Source of the DNA: Pseudomonadota bacterium
Lineage (GTDB): Bacteria > Pseudomonadota > Gammaproteobacteria > Burkholderiales > Rhodocyclaceae
Length of the DNA: 64,000 nucleotides
Direction: 5' to 3'
NCBI GenBank assembly: GCA_018261905.1
Contig: JAGTRU010000016.1
Coordinates: 42,391 to 106,390, forward strand
Part shown: positions 1-8,123 of the stretch, in pieces
Layout: every line of letters begins with the position of its first letter
Position numbering within the stretch: the first letter of the stretch is position 1
The notes under the pieces: generated by a model
What the model was told of the DNA's origin: nothing
Database searches by the model: none
Seen by the model: the letters and a program-made list of their open reading frames with translations, nothing else
Made by a program: the position numbers and the translations under genes

Positions 1-712
1 GGAATTCATCGAGCAGATCCTCGGCGAGGAAGGCATGCGGCGCGCCGTCGTCGTCGCCGCCCCGGCCGACACCGGTCCCTTGATGCGTCTGCAGGGCGCC
101 GCCTATGCGACGACCATCGCCGAATACTTCCGCGACCAGGGCAAGCATGTCCTGTTGATTATGGATTCACTGACCCGCTACGCCATGGCACAGCGGGAAA
201 TTGCGCTGGCCATCGGCGAACCGCCGGCCACCCGCGGCTACCCACCCTCGGTTTTCGCCCGCCTGCCGCAATTGGTCGAGCGCGCCGGCAATGGCCAGGA
301 AGGCGGCGGCTCGATTACCGCCTTCTATACCGTGCTGGCCGAAGGCGACGACCAGCAGGACCCGATCGCCGACTCGGCCCGCGCCATTCTCGACGGCCAT
401 ATCGTGCTTTCCCGGGCCTTGGCCGATGCCGGCCATTACCCGGCCATCGACATCGAACAATCGATCAGCCGGGCCATGGTCAACCTCATCGAGCCCTCGC
501 ATCTTGACCGGATTCGCCGCTTCAAAGTGCTGTTTGCCCGCTACCAGCGGTCGCGCGACCTGATCTCGGTAGGTGCCTACGCCCCCGGCTCGGATCCGGT
601 CCTCGACCAGGCGATTTCACTGTATCCGCGGATGGAAGGCTTCCTGCAGCAGCAACTCACCGAGCGCGCCGATTTTGCCAGCAGCACCTTGGCCCTCAAC
701 AAACTTTTCTAA
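1..712 (+). CDS. fliI: FliI, flagellum-specific export ATPase (3' part)
   Basis: The reading frame is open from base 2, so this is the C-terminal part of a gene that starts before the window. FliI is the cytoplasmic ATPase that drives unloading and export of rod, hook and filament subunits. Visible marks are the Walker B-like strand [12 protein letters not shown], the [11 protein letters not shown] segment, and [11 protein letters not shown], which fits the ATP synthase alpha/beta signature. The C-terminal [10 protein letters not shown] helix is typical of FliI. The Walker A loop must lie upstream. fliJ follows after 6 bp and continues the fliIJKLMNOPQR operon. A type III secretion ATPase is the only alternative, and the neighbours exclude it. 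Confidence 0.97.
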   Translation, partial: EFIEQILGEEGMRRAVVVAAPADTGPLMRLQGAAYATTIAEYFRDQGKHVLLIMDSLTRYAMAQREIALAIGEPPATRGYPPSVFARLPQLVERAGNGQEGGGSITAFYTVLAEGDDQQDPIADSARAILDGHIVLSRALADAGHYPAIDIEQSISRAMVNLIEPSHLDRIRRFKVLFARYQRSRDLISVGAYAPGSDPVLDQAISLYPRMEGFLQQQLTERADFASSTLALNKLF

Positions 713-718
713 TAACTC

Positions 719-1174
719 ATGGCCCAACCCTTCTCCCTGCAACCCCTGCTTGAACTGATGCAAAGCCGCACCGACGAAGCGACACGCCGACTCGGGCAAC
801 TCATCGCCGCCGAGCAGAGTGCGCAAAGCCGCCTGCAAATGCTCGAGGACTACCGCAATGACTACGCCCAGCGCCTGCGGGAAGCGACCGCGCAGGGCAT
901 CACCCAGCAGACCCTGCGCAACTATCAGGACTTTCTCGCCCGCATCGACGAAGCCATCAATCAGCAGACGATTGCCGTGCGCAACTCGCAACAAAGCACG
1001 GCAGCCGGCCAGGAGCACTGGAAGGCCCAGAACAAGCGCCTGAAAGCCATTGACACCTTGTCGCAACGACACGATGTGCGCGAACGCTACCGGGAGGGCA
1101 AGCAGGAACAAAAACTGCAGGACGAATTTTCCACCCGCCGCTTCATCAGCCAAGACCCCACCAGCAAGGACTAA
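719..1174 (+). CDS. fliJ: FliJ, flagellar export chaperone/stalk protein
   Basis: This 151-residue protein is almost entirely charged alpha-helix with heptad-like spacing (rich in Q, E, R, A), as expected for the antiparallel coiled coil of FliJ. FliJ sits in the centre of the FliI ring, recycles chaperones and links the ATPase to FlhA. The C-terminal ERYREGKQEQKLQDEF segment resembles the FliJ end. The ATG lies 6 bp after fliI stops. Sequence conservation in FliJ is low, so the call rests mostly on length, coiled-coil character and position between fliI and fliK. Confidence 0.9.
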   Translation: MAQPFSLQPLLELMQSRTDEATRRLGQLIAAEQSAQSRLQMLEDYRNDYAQRLREATAQGITQQTLRNYQDFLARIDEAINQQTIAVRNSQQSTAAGQEHWKAQNKRLKAIDTLSQRHDVRERYREGKQEQKLQDEFSTRRFISQDPTSKD

Positions 1175-1229
1175 AGCCCGGCACGCCAATTGCTTCTTAC
1201 CATGCAACACCGGTTCACCAAGGAATCCA

Positions 1230-2462
1230 ATGGGCCTCACCGTTCTCTCCCCAGTCAGCGCCGCAGCCAGCGCTGTCGCTTCCGCCGGCCCGGCAACGGC
1301 AGCAGGATTGGCGGCCCCCGCCGCCGGTTTGCCAGCGGATTTTGCCGCTCTGCTCTCGCAATTCGGCAACAGCGAAGTCAGTAACGAACCATTGACCGCC
1401 AACCTGCCCGCCGAGCCGCCGCAAGCTGCTGATAGCCTGTCGGCAGAACTTGCGGCATTACTTTCCCAGTTGGCCGGCAACGGAATATCCAACGAGCAAT
1501 TGGCGCAAATGGCGTCCGGCCAACGCGATGCCTTGCCGGAGAAATCGGCCAAAGATAGCGCCACCGAAAACGAGCAGGACACGCTGGATCCGTCGGCCCT
1601 TGTCCAAAATATCCTGCCCACGCTTCCGCCCGTCGCCGCCCAGAGCGCGCCAGTCGAGCCCGACCAATCCAGTGACGAGACTGCCCTTGAGGCCTTGACC
1701 GGCTTGGCGAGCAAGCTTCTGCCCGACGGCAAAAAGAGCGATAACGAGGCCCGTCGCTGGTCAGCGAGCACGAGCGCCGAGGTGGACGAGGTAAGACCGG
1801 CAGGGGGGCCGACCAACCCGAATGGGGAAACAGTAGCCACCGGCAAGACGGACAAAGGCAGCCCGCCGCTGCCCGGAATTGATTTACGTAACACCCCATT
1901 GGCGCCGGCAAAAATTGCCGTCGACGCCCCCCCGGAGCCCCCCGTCGCGACACCTTTTAGCGTCGCCCTGAGCGCCGCCAGCACGGCTCAACAAGAAGCG
2001 ACCAAGCAACCGGCCGGCCGCCCCGAAATCCCCACCGCCCTGCATGATCAACAGTGGGGCCGCGACTTCGGCGACAAAATCGTCTGGCTGGCCAAGAATG
2101 ACCAGCAGGTTGCGCAAATCAACATTAACCCGCCGCAACTCGGGCCGCTGCAGATCAATCTGAGTCTCAATGGCGATCAGGCTTCGGCGACCTTCACCTC
2201 GCCCCACGCCGAAGTTCGCCAGGCAATTCAGGATGCGCTGCCGCATTTGCGCGAAATGCTTTCGGCCTCGGGCATCAGCCTTGGTCAGGCCAACGTCGGG
2301 GCGCAGTTGCCACAACAGAACCGGGAAAACCCGGCTCAATTTGCGAACGGAACCCGCTCCAGTAATGAAAACGCTATACTTCCGAGCGATAACCATTCGG
2401 GCACAATCTCTGGCATGCAGGTCATTCAGCGAGGACGGGGCTTGGTAGACTTGTTTGCCTAA
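1230..2462 (+). CDS. fliK: FliK, hook-length control protein
   Basis: FliK is a secreted molecular ruler that measures the hook and switches FlhB from rod/hook to filament substrates. The frame is open upstream into fliJ, but the ATG at 1230 is chosen because AAGGA lies just before it and the product then begins MGLTVLSPVSAAAS; this gives 410 residues. The first two thirds are low-complexity Ala/Pro/Ser/Glu-rich, as in other FliK rulers. Roughly residues 290-375 form the Flg_hook domain, with QININPPQLGPLQINL followed by HAEVRQAIQDALPHLREML. It lies between fliJ and fliL in the usual order. The variable N-terminal part makes the exact start the main uncertainty. Confidence 0.93.
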   Translation: MGLTVLSPVSAAASAVASAGPATAAGLAAPAAGLPADFAALLSQFGNSEVSNEPLTANLPAEPPQAADSLSAELAALLSQLAGNGISNEQLAQMASGQRDALPEKSAKDSATENEQDTLDPSALVQNILPTLPPVAAQSAPVEPDQSSDETALEALTGLASKLLPDGKKSDNEARRWSASTSAEVDEVRPAGGPTNPNGETVATGKTDKGSPPLPGIDLRNTPLAPAKIAVDAPPEPPVATPFSVALSAASTAQQEATKQPAGRPEIPTALHDQQWGRDFGDKIVWLAKNDQQVAQININPPQLGPLQINLSLNGDQASATFTSPHAEVRQAIQDALPHLREMLSASGISLGQANVGAQLPQQNRENPAQFANGTRSSNENAILPSDNHSGTISGMQVIQRGRGLVDLFA

Positions 2463-2495
2463 GCAAGCCGGCACGATTAATTAGAGAGGGAATAC

Positions 2496-3053
2496 ATGGC
2501 AAAAATTGCCAAGCCAGCCGAAGAGAGCGTCGTTGAAGCTCCGAAAAGAAACAAAAAACTCCTGATCATCGTCGCGGCCATCCTCCTTCTCGTCGTCGCC
2601 GGTGGCGGAGCCGCCTTCATGCTGCTGAAAAAAGACGTCAGCGCTGACGACGAAGAAGCCGCCGACGAAACGACGCATGTGCAAAAGAAGAAAAAGGACG
2701 GCAAGGAACAGCCACCGGTATTTGTCAATCTTGACCCCTTTACCGTCAATCTGGTCCCGGAAACCGGCGATCAATATCTGCAGGTCGGCCTTTCCATCGA
2801 GCTCGAAGAAGCCACGGCCGAGGCCAGCTTGAAGGCGCAGATGCCGAAGATTCGCAACAATATCACCCTGATGCTTTCGTCCAAGAAGGCTTCCGAACTC
2901 CTGCCCAAGGAGGGCAAGGTCCATCTGGCCGAGAACTTGAGGGACGAGATCAACGCCGTCATCGAACCGCCGAAGAAAAACAAGAAAGGCGAAACCGTGT
3001 CCACGGTCGGCCCGGTCAAGTCCGTACTGTTCACCTCCTTTATTATTCAGTAA
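2496..3053 (+). CDS. fliL: FliL, flagellar basal-body/stator-associated protein
   Basis: A 185-residue single-pass membrane protein: a basic cytoplasmic N-terminus, one transmembrane helix at about residues 22-44, a Lys/Asp/Glu-rich linker and a periplasmic domain. The periplasmic part has FVNLDPFTVNL and YLQVGLSIEL, both typical of FliL. FliL surrounds the stator units and supports torque under load. The C-terminus ends VLFTSFIIQ, a hydrophobic end typical of the family. It follows fliK by 33 bp with AGAGAGGG upstream of the ATG and is 6 bp from fliM. Confidence 0.95.
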   Translation: MAKIAKPAEESVVEAPKRNKKLLIIVAAILLLVVAGGGAAFMLLKKDVSADDEEAADETTHVQKKKKDGKEQPPVFVNLDPFTVNLVPETGDQYLQVGLSIELEEATAEASLKAQMPKIRNNITLMLSSKKASELLPKEGKVHLAENLRDEINAVIEPPKKNKKGETVSTVGPVKSVLFTSFIIQ

Positions 3054-3059
3054 GGATTC

Positions 3060-4076
3060 ATGGCGGGCGACTTTCTTTCCCAGGACGAGGTTGATGCGCT
3101 ACTCAAGGGCGTCACCGGGGAAGCCGACGACCCCGAAGAAAGCGCCGGCGACAGTGGCGGCGTGCGTTCCTACAATCTGGGCACGCAGGAACGCATCGTG
3201 CGCGGCCGGATGCCGACGCTGGAGTTGGTCAACGAACGCTTTGCCCGTTACCTGCGAATCGGCCTGTTCAACTACATGCACCGCAATGCCGAAATTTCGG
3301 TCGGACCGATCCGCGTCCAGAAATACAGCGAATTCATCCGCAACCTGGTTGTCCCGACCAACCTGAATCTGGTCGTCGCCAAGCCTTTACGCGGCACAGC
3401 CCTCTTCGTTTTCGACCCCAACCTGGTTTTTCTGGTAGTGGATAACATGTTCGGCGGTGACGGACGCTTCCATACCCGTGTCGAAGGTCGCGACTTCACC
3501 CCCACCGAACAGCGGATCATCCAGGGACTGCTCGACGTTGTCTTCACCGAATACTCGAAATCCTGGAAGCCGGTACACACCATCACCTTCGAATACATCC
3601 GTTCGGAGATGAACTCGCAGTTCGCCAATATCGCCACCCCGTCTGAAATCGTTGTCTCGACAACCTTCACGCTGGAATTCGGCGGCGCCACGGCGGACAT
3701 GCACATCTGCTTCCCGTACTCCATGCTCGAACCGATCCGCGACCTGCTCTACAGCACCATGCAGAGCGACCAGCTATCGACCGACAAACGCTGGATAGGC
3801 ACCCTGCGCAAACAATTGCAAGGGGCCGAGGTGGAAATCGTGGCCCGCCTGGGGGATGGGAAAATCACCCTGGGGCAGATCCTCAAACTGAAAGTGGGGG
3901 ATGTCATCCCGCTGCATATCCAGGAAAAAATTCAGGCCCTCGTCGACAATGTTCCTTTGATCGAATGCACCTATGGCCAGCAAAATGGCCAGTACGCACT
4001 AAAAGTCGAACGTTTCATTGCCGCGGCGACCGACATACCGCCCGGCGAAGTGACGACGGGAGAAAGAAATGGCTGA
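3060..4076 (+). CDS. fliM: FliM, flagellar motor switch protein
   Basis: FliM forms the middle of the C-ring and is the docking site for CheY-P. The N-terminal segment FLSQDEVDALLKGV (about residues 4-17) is the CheY-P binding peptide. The central domain carries QERIVRGRMPTLELVNERFAR and the GGDGR-containing loop. The C-terminal SpoA-like domain includes ARLGDGKITLGQILKLKVGDVI. The length of 338 residues is normal. Its last 8 bp overlap fliN, so the two switch proteins are translationally coupled. With two CheY proteins encoded in this window, this single FliM is their likely common target. Confidence 0.98.
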   Translation: MAGDFLSQDEVDALLKGVTGEADDPEESAGDSGGVRSYNLGTQERIVRGRMPTLELVNERFARYLRIGLFNYMHRNAEISVGPIRVQKYSEFIRNLVVPTNLNLVVAKPLRGTALFVFDPNLVFLVVDNMFGGDGRFHTRVEGRDFTPTEQRIIQGLLDVVFTEYSKSWKPVHTITFEYIRSEMNSQFANIATPSEIVVSTTFTLEFGGATADMHICFPYSMLEPIRDLLYSTMQSDQLSTDKRWIGTLRKQLQGAEVEIVARLGDGKITLGQILKLKVGDVIPLHIQEKIQALVDNVPLIECTYGQQNGQYALKVERFIAAATDIPPGEVTTGERNG

Positions 4077-4512
4077 GCAAATGGGAAATAGCGACAACAT
4101 GGCAGACGGGACGGAAGACCAAATCAGCGAGGATGACTGGGCGGCGGCGATGGCCGAGCAGGCCATCAGCGAATCGACGACAGCCCCGGCGGCCCAGCCC
4201 GCCGACATTTTCCCTTCCTTCGGCGGCAGTACCGGCGGCGGTGGCATGATGAACGAACTCGACATGATTCTGGACATCCCCGTCCAGATCACCGTCGAAC
4301 TCGGCCGGACCAAGATCACCATCAAGAATCTGCTGCAACTCGCCCACGGCTCGGTCGTCGAGCTCGACGCCATGGCCGGCGAGCCGATGGACGTTCTGGT
4401 CAACGGCACATTGATCGCCCAGGGTGAGGTAGTCGTCGTCAATGACAAATTCGGCATTCGCCTGACCGACATCATTACGCCCTCCGAGCGGATGCGGAAA
4501 CTCAATCGCTAA
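4069..4512 (+). CDS. fliN: FliN, flagellar motor switch protein
   Basis: FliN forms the base of the C-ring with FliM and binds export cargo through FliH. The 147-residue product has a variable acidic N-terminal extension containing EDDWAAAMAEQA, then a C-terminal SpoA domain (about residues 60-140) with ILDIPVQITVELGRTKITIK, LLQLAHGSVVELD and a NDKFGIRLTDI end. These are core FliN motifs. The start overlaps fliM by 8 bp. An ATG at 4081 or 4099 could also be used, but 4069 gives normal coupling. Confidence 0.97.
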   Translation: MAEQMGNSDNMADGTEDQISEDDWAAAMAEQAISESTTAPAAQPADIFPSFGGSTGGGGMMNELDMILDIPVQITVELGRTKITIKNLLQLAHGSVVELDAMAGEPMDVLVNGTLIAQGEVVVVNDKFGIRLTDIITPSERMRKLNR

Positions 4513-4570
4513 ACTCGATGCCAGTTTGCATTAAGATAGCGGCCTGATCCCCTCGTAGCCAGGTCGCCTG

Positions 4571-4975
4571 TTGCGTTTTCTTCTCCTGCTCCTCCCCGCT
4601 GCGGCCCATGCCGCCGACCCCGCCGGCAGCAATATTTCGCTCGGCACCTATGTCCAGGCGGGCTTGGCCTTGGCACTGATTGTCGGCCTCCTGTTCGGTA
4701 CCGCCTGGCTGATGCGCAAACTGTCCGGCGGCCAGGGGTTTGGTCAGGGCGGCATGAAAATCATCGGCGGCGTTGCCCTCGGGCCGCGTGAACGCATCGT
4801 CTTGATCGAAGTGGGCGATGACTGGCTGGTGATCGGCATCGTGCCCGGGCAGATTCGCACCCTGCACCGCTTGCCGAAAGGCAGCGCGCTTCCGGAAAAT
4901 CTGGCAACGAGCACTGAAAAGCCCTTTGCACTATGGCTGAAAGCCATAGCGGAGCGGGGCGGCAAGCATGCTTAA
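4571..4975 (+). CDS. fliO: FliO, flagellar export apparatus assembly protein
   Basis: FliO is a small membrane protein that helps assemble the FliP-FliQ-FliR export gate. The frame has a stop at 4556, so only a CTG at 4568 or the TTG at 4571 can start it; TTG is used here. The N-terminus is a short hydrophobic, signal-like stretch ending near AHA, followed by a transmembrane helix (about residues 25-47) and the FliO-type cytosolic domain with [17 protein letters not shown] and [14 protein letters not shown]. At 134 residues it is of normal length. It overlaps fliP by 8 bp. A rare start codon is common for this gene. Confidence 0.92.
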   Translation: MRFLLLLLPAAAHAADPAGSNISLGTYVQAGLALALIVGLLFGTAWLMRKLSGGQGFGQGGMKIIGGVALGPRERIVLIEVGDDWLVIGIVPGQIRTLHRLPKGSALPENLATSTEKPFALWLKAIAERGGKHA

Positions 4976-5711
4976 ACGGCTACTGGCCGGCGCCGCCCTC
5001 CTTTTTCCGGCGGCCCTCGCCCTCGCCCAGGTCGGCGGCCTCCCCGCCGTCACCAGCACACCGGCCGCGGGCGGTGGCACCACCTATTCGCTGACCATCC
5101 AGACCCTGCTGTTGATGACGGCGCTGACCTTCATCCCGGCCGTCGTGCTAATGATGACCGGCTTCACCCGCATCATCATTGTGCTCTCCCTGCTACGCCA
5201 TGCGCTGGGCACCCAGACTTCACCACCGAACCAGGTACTGGTCGGGCTCGCCCTCTTTCTTACCTTCTTTGTCATGTCGCCGGTCCTCGACCGGGTTTAT
5301 ACGGAAGCCTATCTGCCGCTCTCCGAGAACAAGATCAACGTCATTCAGGCGGCCGAACGGGCCGCCATACCGATGCGCGGCTTCATGCTCAAACAGACCC
5401 GCGAATCCGACCTGGCATTATTTGCCGGCATCGCCAAAATCGACAGGATCGAAAAGCCGGAAGACACACCGATGCGCATTCTCGTCCCGGCCTTCGTCAT
5501 CAGCGAGCTAAAGACGGCTTTCCAGATCGGTTTTATCGTATTCATCCCCTTTCTGGTCATCGACATGGTGGTGGCCAGCCTGTTGATGTCGATGGGGATG
5601 ATGATGATGTCGCCGGTGATGGTCGCGCTGCCTTTTAAACTGATGCTGTTCGTGCTGGTTGACGGCTGGCATCTGGTCATCGGCTCCCTGGTCCAGAGTT
5701 TTGGCACATGA
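4968..5711 (+). CDS. fliP: FliP, flagellar export gate protein
   Basis: FliP forms, as a pentamer with FliQ and FliR, the export channel core inside the MS ring. The 247-residue product has a cleavable signal peptide (about residues 1-21, ending ALA), as FliP proteins do, then four membrane helices. Family signatures are [34 protein letters not shown] and [21 protein letters not shown]. The Met-rich [16 protein letters not shown] stretch is the gate loop. It overlaps fliO (8 bp) and fliQ (4 bp). Confidence 0.98.
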   Translation: MLKRLLAGAALLFPAALALAQVGGLPAVTSTPAAGGGTTYSLTIQTLLLMTALTFIPAVVLMMTGFTRIIIVLSLLRHALGTQTSPPNQVLVGLALFLTFFVMSPVLDRVYTEAYLPLSENKINVIQAAERAAIPMRGFMLKQTRESDLALFAGIAKIDRIEKPEDTPMRILVPAFVISELKTAFQIGFIVFIPFLVIDMVVASLLMSMGMMMMSPVMVALPFKLMLFVLVDGWHLVIGSLVQSFGT

Positions 5712-5977
5712 CTCCGGGTACCGTCATGGAAATTGGCCGCCAGGCCATTGAAGTCACCTTGTTGATTTCGGCGCCGATGTTGTTGGCGGCCCTGGTGGTC
5801 GGCTTGATTGTCAGTATTTTCCAGGCCGCCACCCAACTGAACGAAGCAACGCTGCAGTTCGTCCCCAAATTGGTAGTAATGTTTGTCGTCCTGCTGCTGG
5901 CCGGTCCGTGGATGATCCAGTACCTGATGGATTACATTCAGCGCCTGTATGAGAGCATTCCCCAGTTGATCGGCTGA
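5708..5977 (+). CDS. fliQ: FliQ, flagellar export gate protein
   Basis: An 89-residue, two-helix membrane protein, four copies of which join FliP5-FliR1 to make the export gate. The sequence shows [34 protein letters not shown] followed by [13 protein letters not shown]; the FQAATQLNE(A/Q)TL stretch is the FliQ hallmark. The ATG overlaps the end of fliP by 4 bp, and fliR starts right after its stop. Confidence 0.97.
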   Translation: MTPGTVMEIGRQAIEVTLLISAPMLLAALVVGLIVSIFQAATQLNEATLQFVPKLVVMFVVLLLAGPWMIQYLMDYIQRLYESIPQLIG

Positions 5978-5978
5978 G

Positions 5979-6764
5979 ATGATCAGCCTCACCTCCGCTC
6001 AGATCGACGTCTGGATCGCGGCCTTCATCTACCCGCTGGTACGCATTCTGGCCTTCGTTTCGACGGCCCCGCTATGGAGTACGGCCGGCATCCCGAGACG
6101 CACCCGGATCATCCTGGGCATCAGCATTGCCGTAGCCATCAGTCCCAGCCTGCCGGCCATGCCGGATGTCCAGCCGGGCTCGCTCGACGGCTTATGGATC
6201 ATGGCACAGCAACTCCTGATCGGGCTCGGCATGGGCTTCGCCGCAAAAATCATCTTCAGCGCCGTCGATCTGGCTGGCGAATTTATCAGCAACCAGATGG
6301 GCCTGGGCTTTGCCACGGCCTACGACCCCCTGAACTCGTCGCAAACTCCGGTGATCAGCGAATTCCTGACGATCATTTCGCTACTCGTCTTCCTGTCGCT
6401 GAATGGCCACCTGCTGTACATCGGCACGCTGGCCCAGAGTTTTTCGGCCATTCCGGTGAGCGCCCTGGCCCTTGACCCGAACAGTTGGCACAATCTGGTT
6501 GAACTGGGCGGCCGGATTTTCTCGACCGGGCTGCTGCTCGCCCTGCCCGTCGTCGTTGCCCTGCTCATCACCAATATTGCGCTGGCGGTACTAACCCGCG
6601 CCGCACCGCAGCTCAATATTTTCGCCCTGGGCTTTCCATTGACCCTGACCGGCGGCTTCGTTGCCATCGCCATCAGCCTGAACTATCTGGCCGCCCCCCT
6701 CCAGGCACTCTACGAATTTGCCCTGAGCGCCCTGCTCGGCTTTGCCGTTCCAGCGCCCCGCTAG
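5979..6764 (+). CDS. fliR: FliR, flagellar export gate protein
   Basis: FliR is the single-copy, six-helix subunit of the export gate. The 261-residue sequence is very hydrophobic and carries FliR features: RILAFVSTAPLWSTAGIPRRTRIILG near the N-terminus, the middle segment GEFISNQMGLGFATAYDP, and AAPQLNIFALGFPLTL. It closes the fliI-R operon. Its stop codon shares the CTAG palindrome with the stop of the convergent lipoprotein gene, leaving no room for a conventional terminator between them. Confidence 0.97.
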   Translation: MISLTSAQIDVWIAAFIYPLVRILAFVSTAPLWSTAGIPRRTRIILGISIAVAISPSLPAMPDVQPGSLDGLWIMAQQLLIGLGMGFAAKIIFSAVDLAGEFISNQMGLGFATAYDPLNSSQTPVISEFLTIISLLVFLSLNGHLLYIGTLAQSFSAIPVSALALDPNSWHNLVELGGRIFSTGLLLALPVVVALLITNIALAVLTRAAPQLNIFALGFPLTLTGGFVAIAISLNYLAAPLQALYEFALSALLGFAVPAPR

Positions 6765-7156
6765 TTGCGTTCGTTGAGCATGAAGGAATCGGCCTGCTGG
6801 CGTCGCAGCAGACGGATTTTCCCTTGCGCCACGCGGCGTGCGCCGAGGGTTTCCGATTCGATTCCCTCGGTATACTCAAGAATCTGATAGCTGTCGAAAC
6901 CCTGCTGATCCTGCAGCAGGCTGGCTCGGCGCTTCAGTATCTGGATCGACTCGCCGGTGCCACCGGTATGGTAGCGCTTCATTTTCAGGGAAAAGCGATA
7001 CGTGTCTTCGCCCGATTTGCTCTCTTCAATTTCCCAATTCGGGGCAAGGGGGTCGTACACAATGAATACCACGCCGCCCAGCGCCAAATTCGTTGACAAC
7101 GTTGTGCAGGCACTTTGCGTCAATATCAGCAGCAGACATAACCAAATACGCGTCAT
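6761..7156 (-). CDS. Small putative lipoprotein at the end of the flgB-L operon
   Basis: The 131-residue product starts with a hydrophobic signal ending in LTQSACTTL, so Cys-17 may be lipidated; Gln at -3 is a poor fit to a standard lipobox, so a plain signal peptide is possible. The rest is a small, charged, probably periplasmic or outer-membrane domain with no motif I recognise. The ATG overlaps the flgL stop (ATGA), so it is translated from the flgKL transcript and probably made late in flagellar assembly. Its 3' end meets fliR. Its function is unknown; position suggests a flagellum-linked envelope role, but this is inference only. Confidence 0.72.
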   Translation of the reverse strand: MTRIWLCLLLILTQSACTTLSTNLALGGVVFIVYDPLAPNWEIEESKSGEDTYRFSLKMKRYHTGGTGESIQILKRRASLLQDQQGFDSYQILEYTEGIESETLGARRVAQGKIRLLRRQQADSFMLNERN

Positions 7157-8109
7157 GAAATCAGGTCGAAGAGGCTGAGCTGGCTGGTTTTGACAAAAGA
7201 CTGCTGCGAGGCCTCCAGTTGCATCTTTTGCTGATTCAGGCGGGAAATCGCCTCCGCATAATCCAGACCTTCAAGGTTGGCCAGTTGAGTGTCGTACTGG
7301 ACCGCCAGATCGGAACCGGCATTGGTCAGGGATTCCATCTGATTCATGCTCGATCCCACCGACGCCCGCACCCGGGAAACGTGATCGAGGGCGGTATGCA
7401 GATCGGCCAGCGCTTGATTGTAGTCCGGCGTTGGCGTCACCCCGCTCGACGAGTCCATGGTGTCGATCATATTGCGCAAGGAATCGAAAACGCTACGCCC
7501 GTTCAGGTTGCCGTTCGCATCCATGACGCGCATGAACACTTCCTGCCCGGACTCGGTGGTGGCGACGGTTTGCGACGACTCGACCTGCAGCATGCGGCGT
7601 CCGTCATCGCCGGCATAGGAAACCGCCGACGTGCCGGCCAGACTGTAATTGCCGCCCGTTCCATCGACATTGAAAGGCTTAATATTGGTACGGTTGCCGG
7701 AAAAAACATACTCTCCGGCCCCGTCCTTGGTATTGGCGATATCGACCAAACTCTCGAAATTGCGCTTCAATTCCTCGGCGATGGCCTGTTTCTGCTGCGT
7801 ACTGTAGGAGCTATTGCCCCCCTGCACGCTGCGTTCAATGACGTTTTGCAGCAAATCCGAAACCGCCCCCAACTGGGTATCGATGTACCCCAGCCGATCG
7901 GCGGCCGTTCCCTGGTTTTTCAAGAAGGCGCTGTTCACCTCCTTGCTCTGCGTCGTCAGCAAGGCCAGGGTTGCGTCAACCGGGTTGTCGCGCGGCGAAA
8001 GAATCTTGCGGCCGGTCGAGAGCTGGTTTTGCGTCTTGTAGAGATCGCCTTGACCATTGATGATGTTCGAGGTCCCCGAATAGAAGATCTGGCTGGTACT
8101 GATTCTCAT
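7153..8109 (-). CDS. flgL: FlgL, hook-filament junction protein (HAP3)
   Basis: FlgL is the second junction protein between hook and filament. The 318-residue product begins MRISTSQIFYSG and has the flagellin-like N-terminal coiled region with TGRKILSPRDNPVDA (compare SSGLRINSAKDDAAG of flagellin). The C-terminus is a matching helix, DYAEAISRLNQQKMQLEASQQSF. The middle domain contains GEYVFSGNRTNIKPF, typical of FlgL. It follows flgK by 14 bp with GGAGATG before the ATG, and overlaps the next lipoprotein gene by 4 bp. It is likely co-transcribed from the sigma-28-type promoter before flgK. Confidence 0.97.
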   Translation of the reverse strand: MRISTSQIFYSGTSNIINGQGDLYKTQNQLSTGRKILSPRDNPVDATLALLTTQSKEVNSAFLKNQGTAADRLGYIDTQLGAVSDLLQNVIERSVQGGNSSYSTQQKQAIAEELKRNFESLVDIANTKDGAGEYVFSGNRTNIKPFNVDGTGGNYSLAGTSAVSYAGDDGRRMLQVESSQTVATTESGQEVFMRVMDANGNLNGRSVFDSLRNMIDTMDSSSGVTPTPDYNQALADLHTALDHVSRVRASVGSSMNQMESLTNAGSDLAVQYDTQLANLEGLDYAEAISRLNQQKMQLEASQQSFVKTSQLSLFDLIS

Positions 8110-8123
8110 GATTTCATCTCCGA

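Noticed and set aside
617..1984. 455-codon open frame on the - strand opposite fliJ/fliK
   Set aside because: It lies antisense to recognised genes, has no family motifs and no RBS; long shadow frames are expected in GC-rich DNA.
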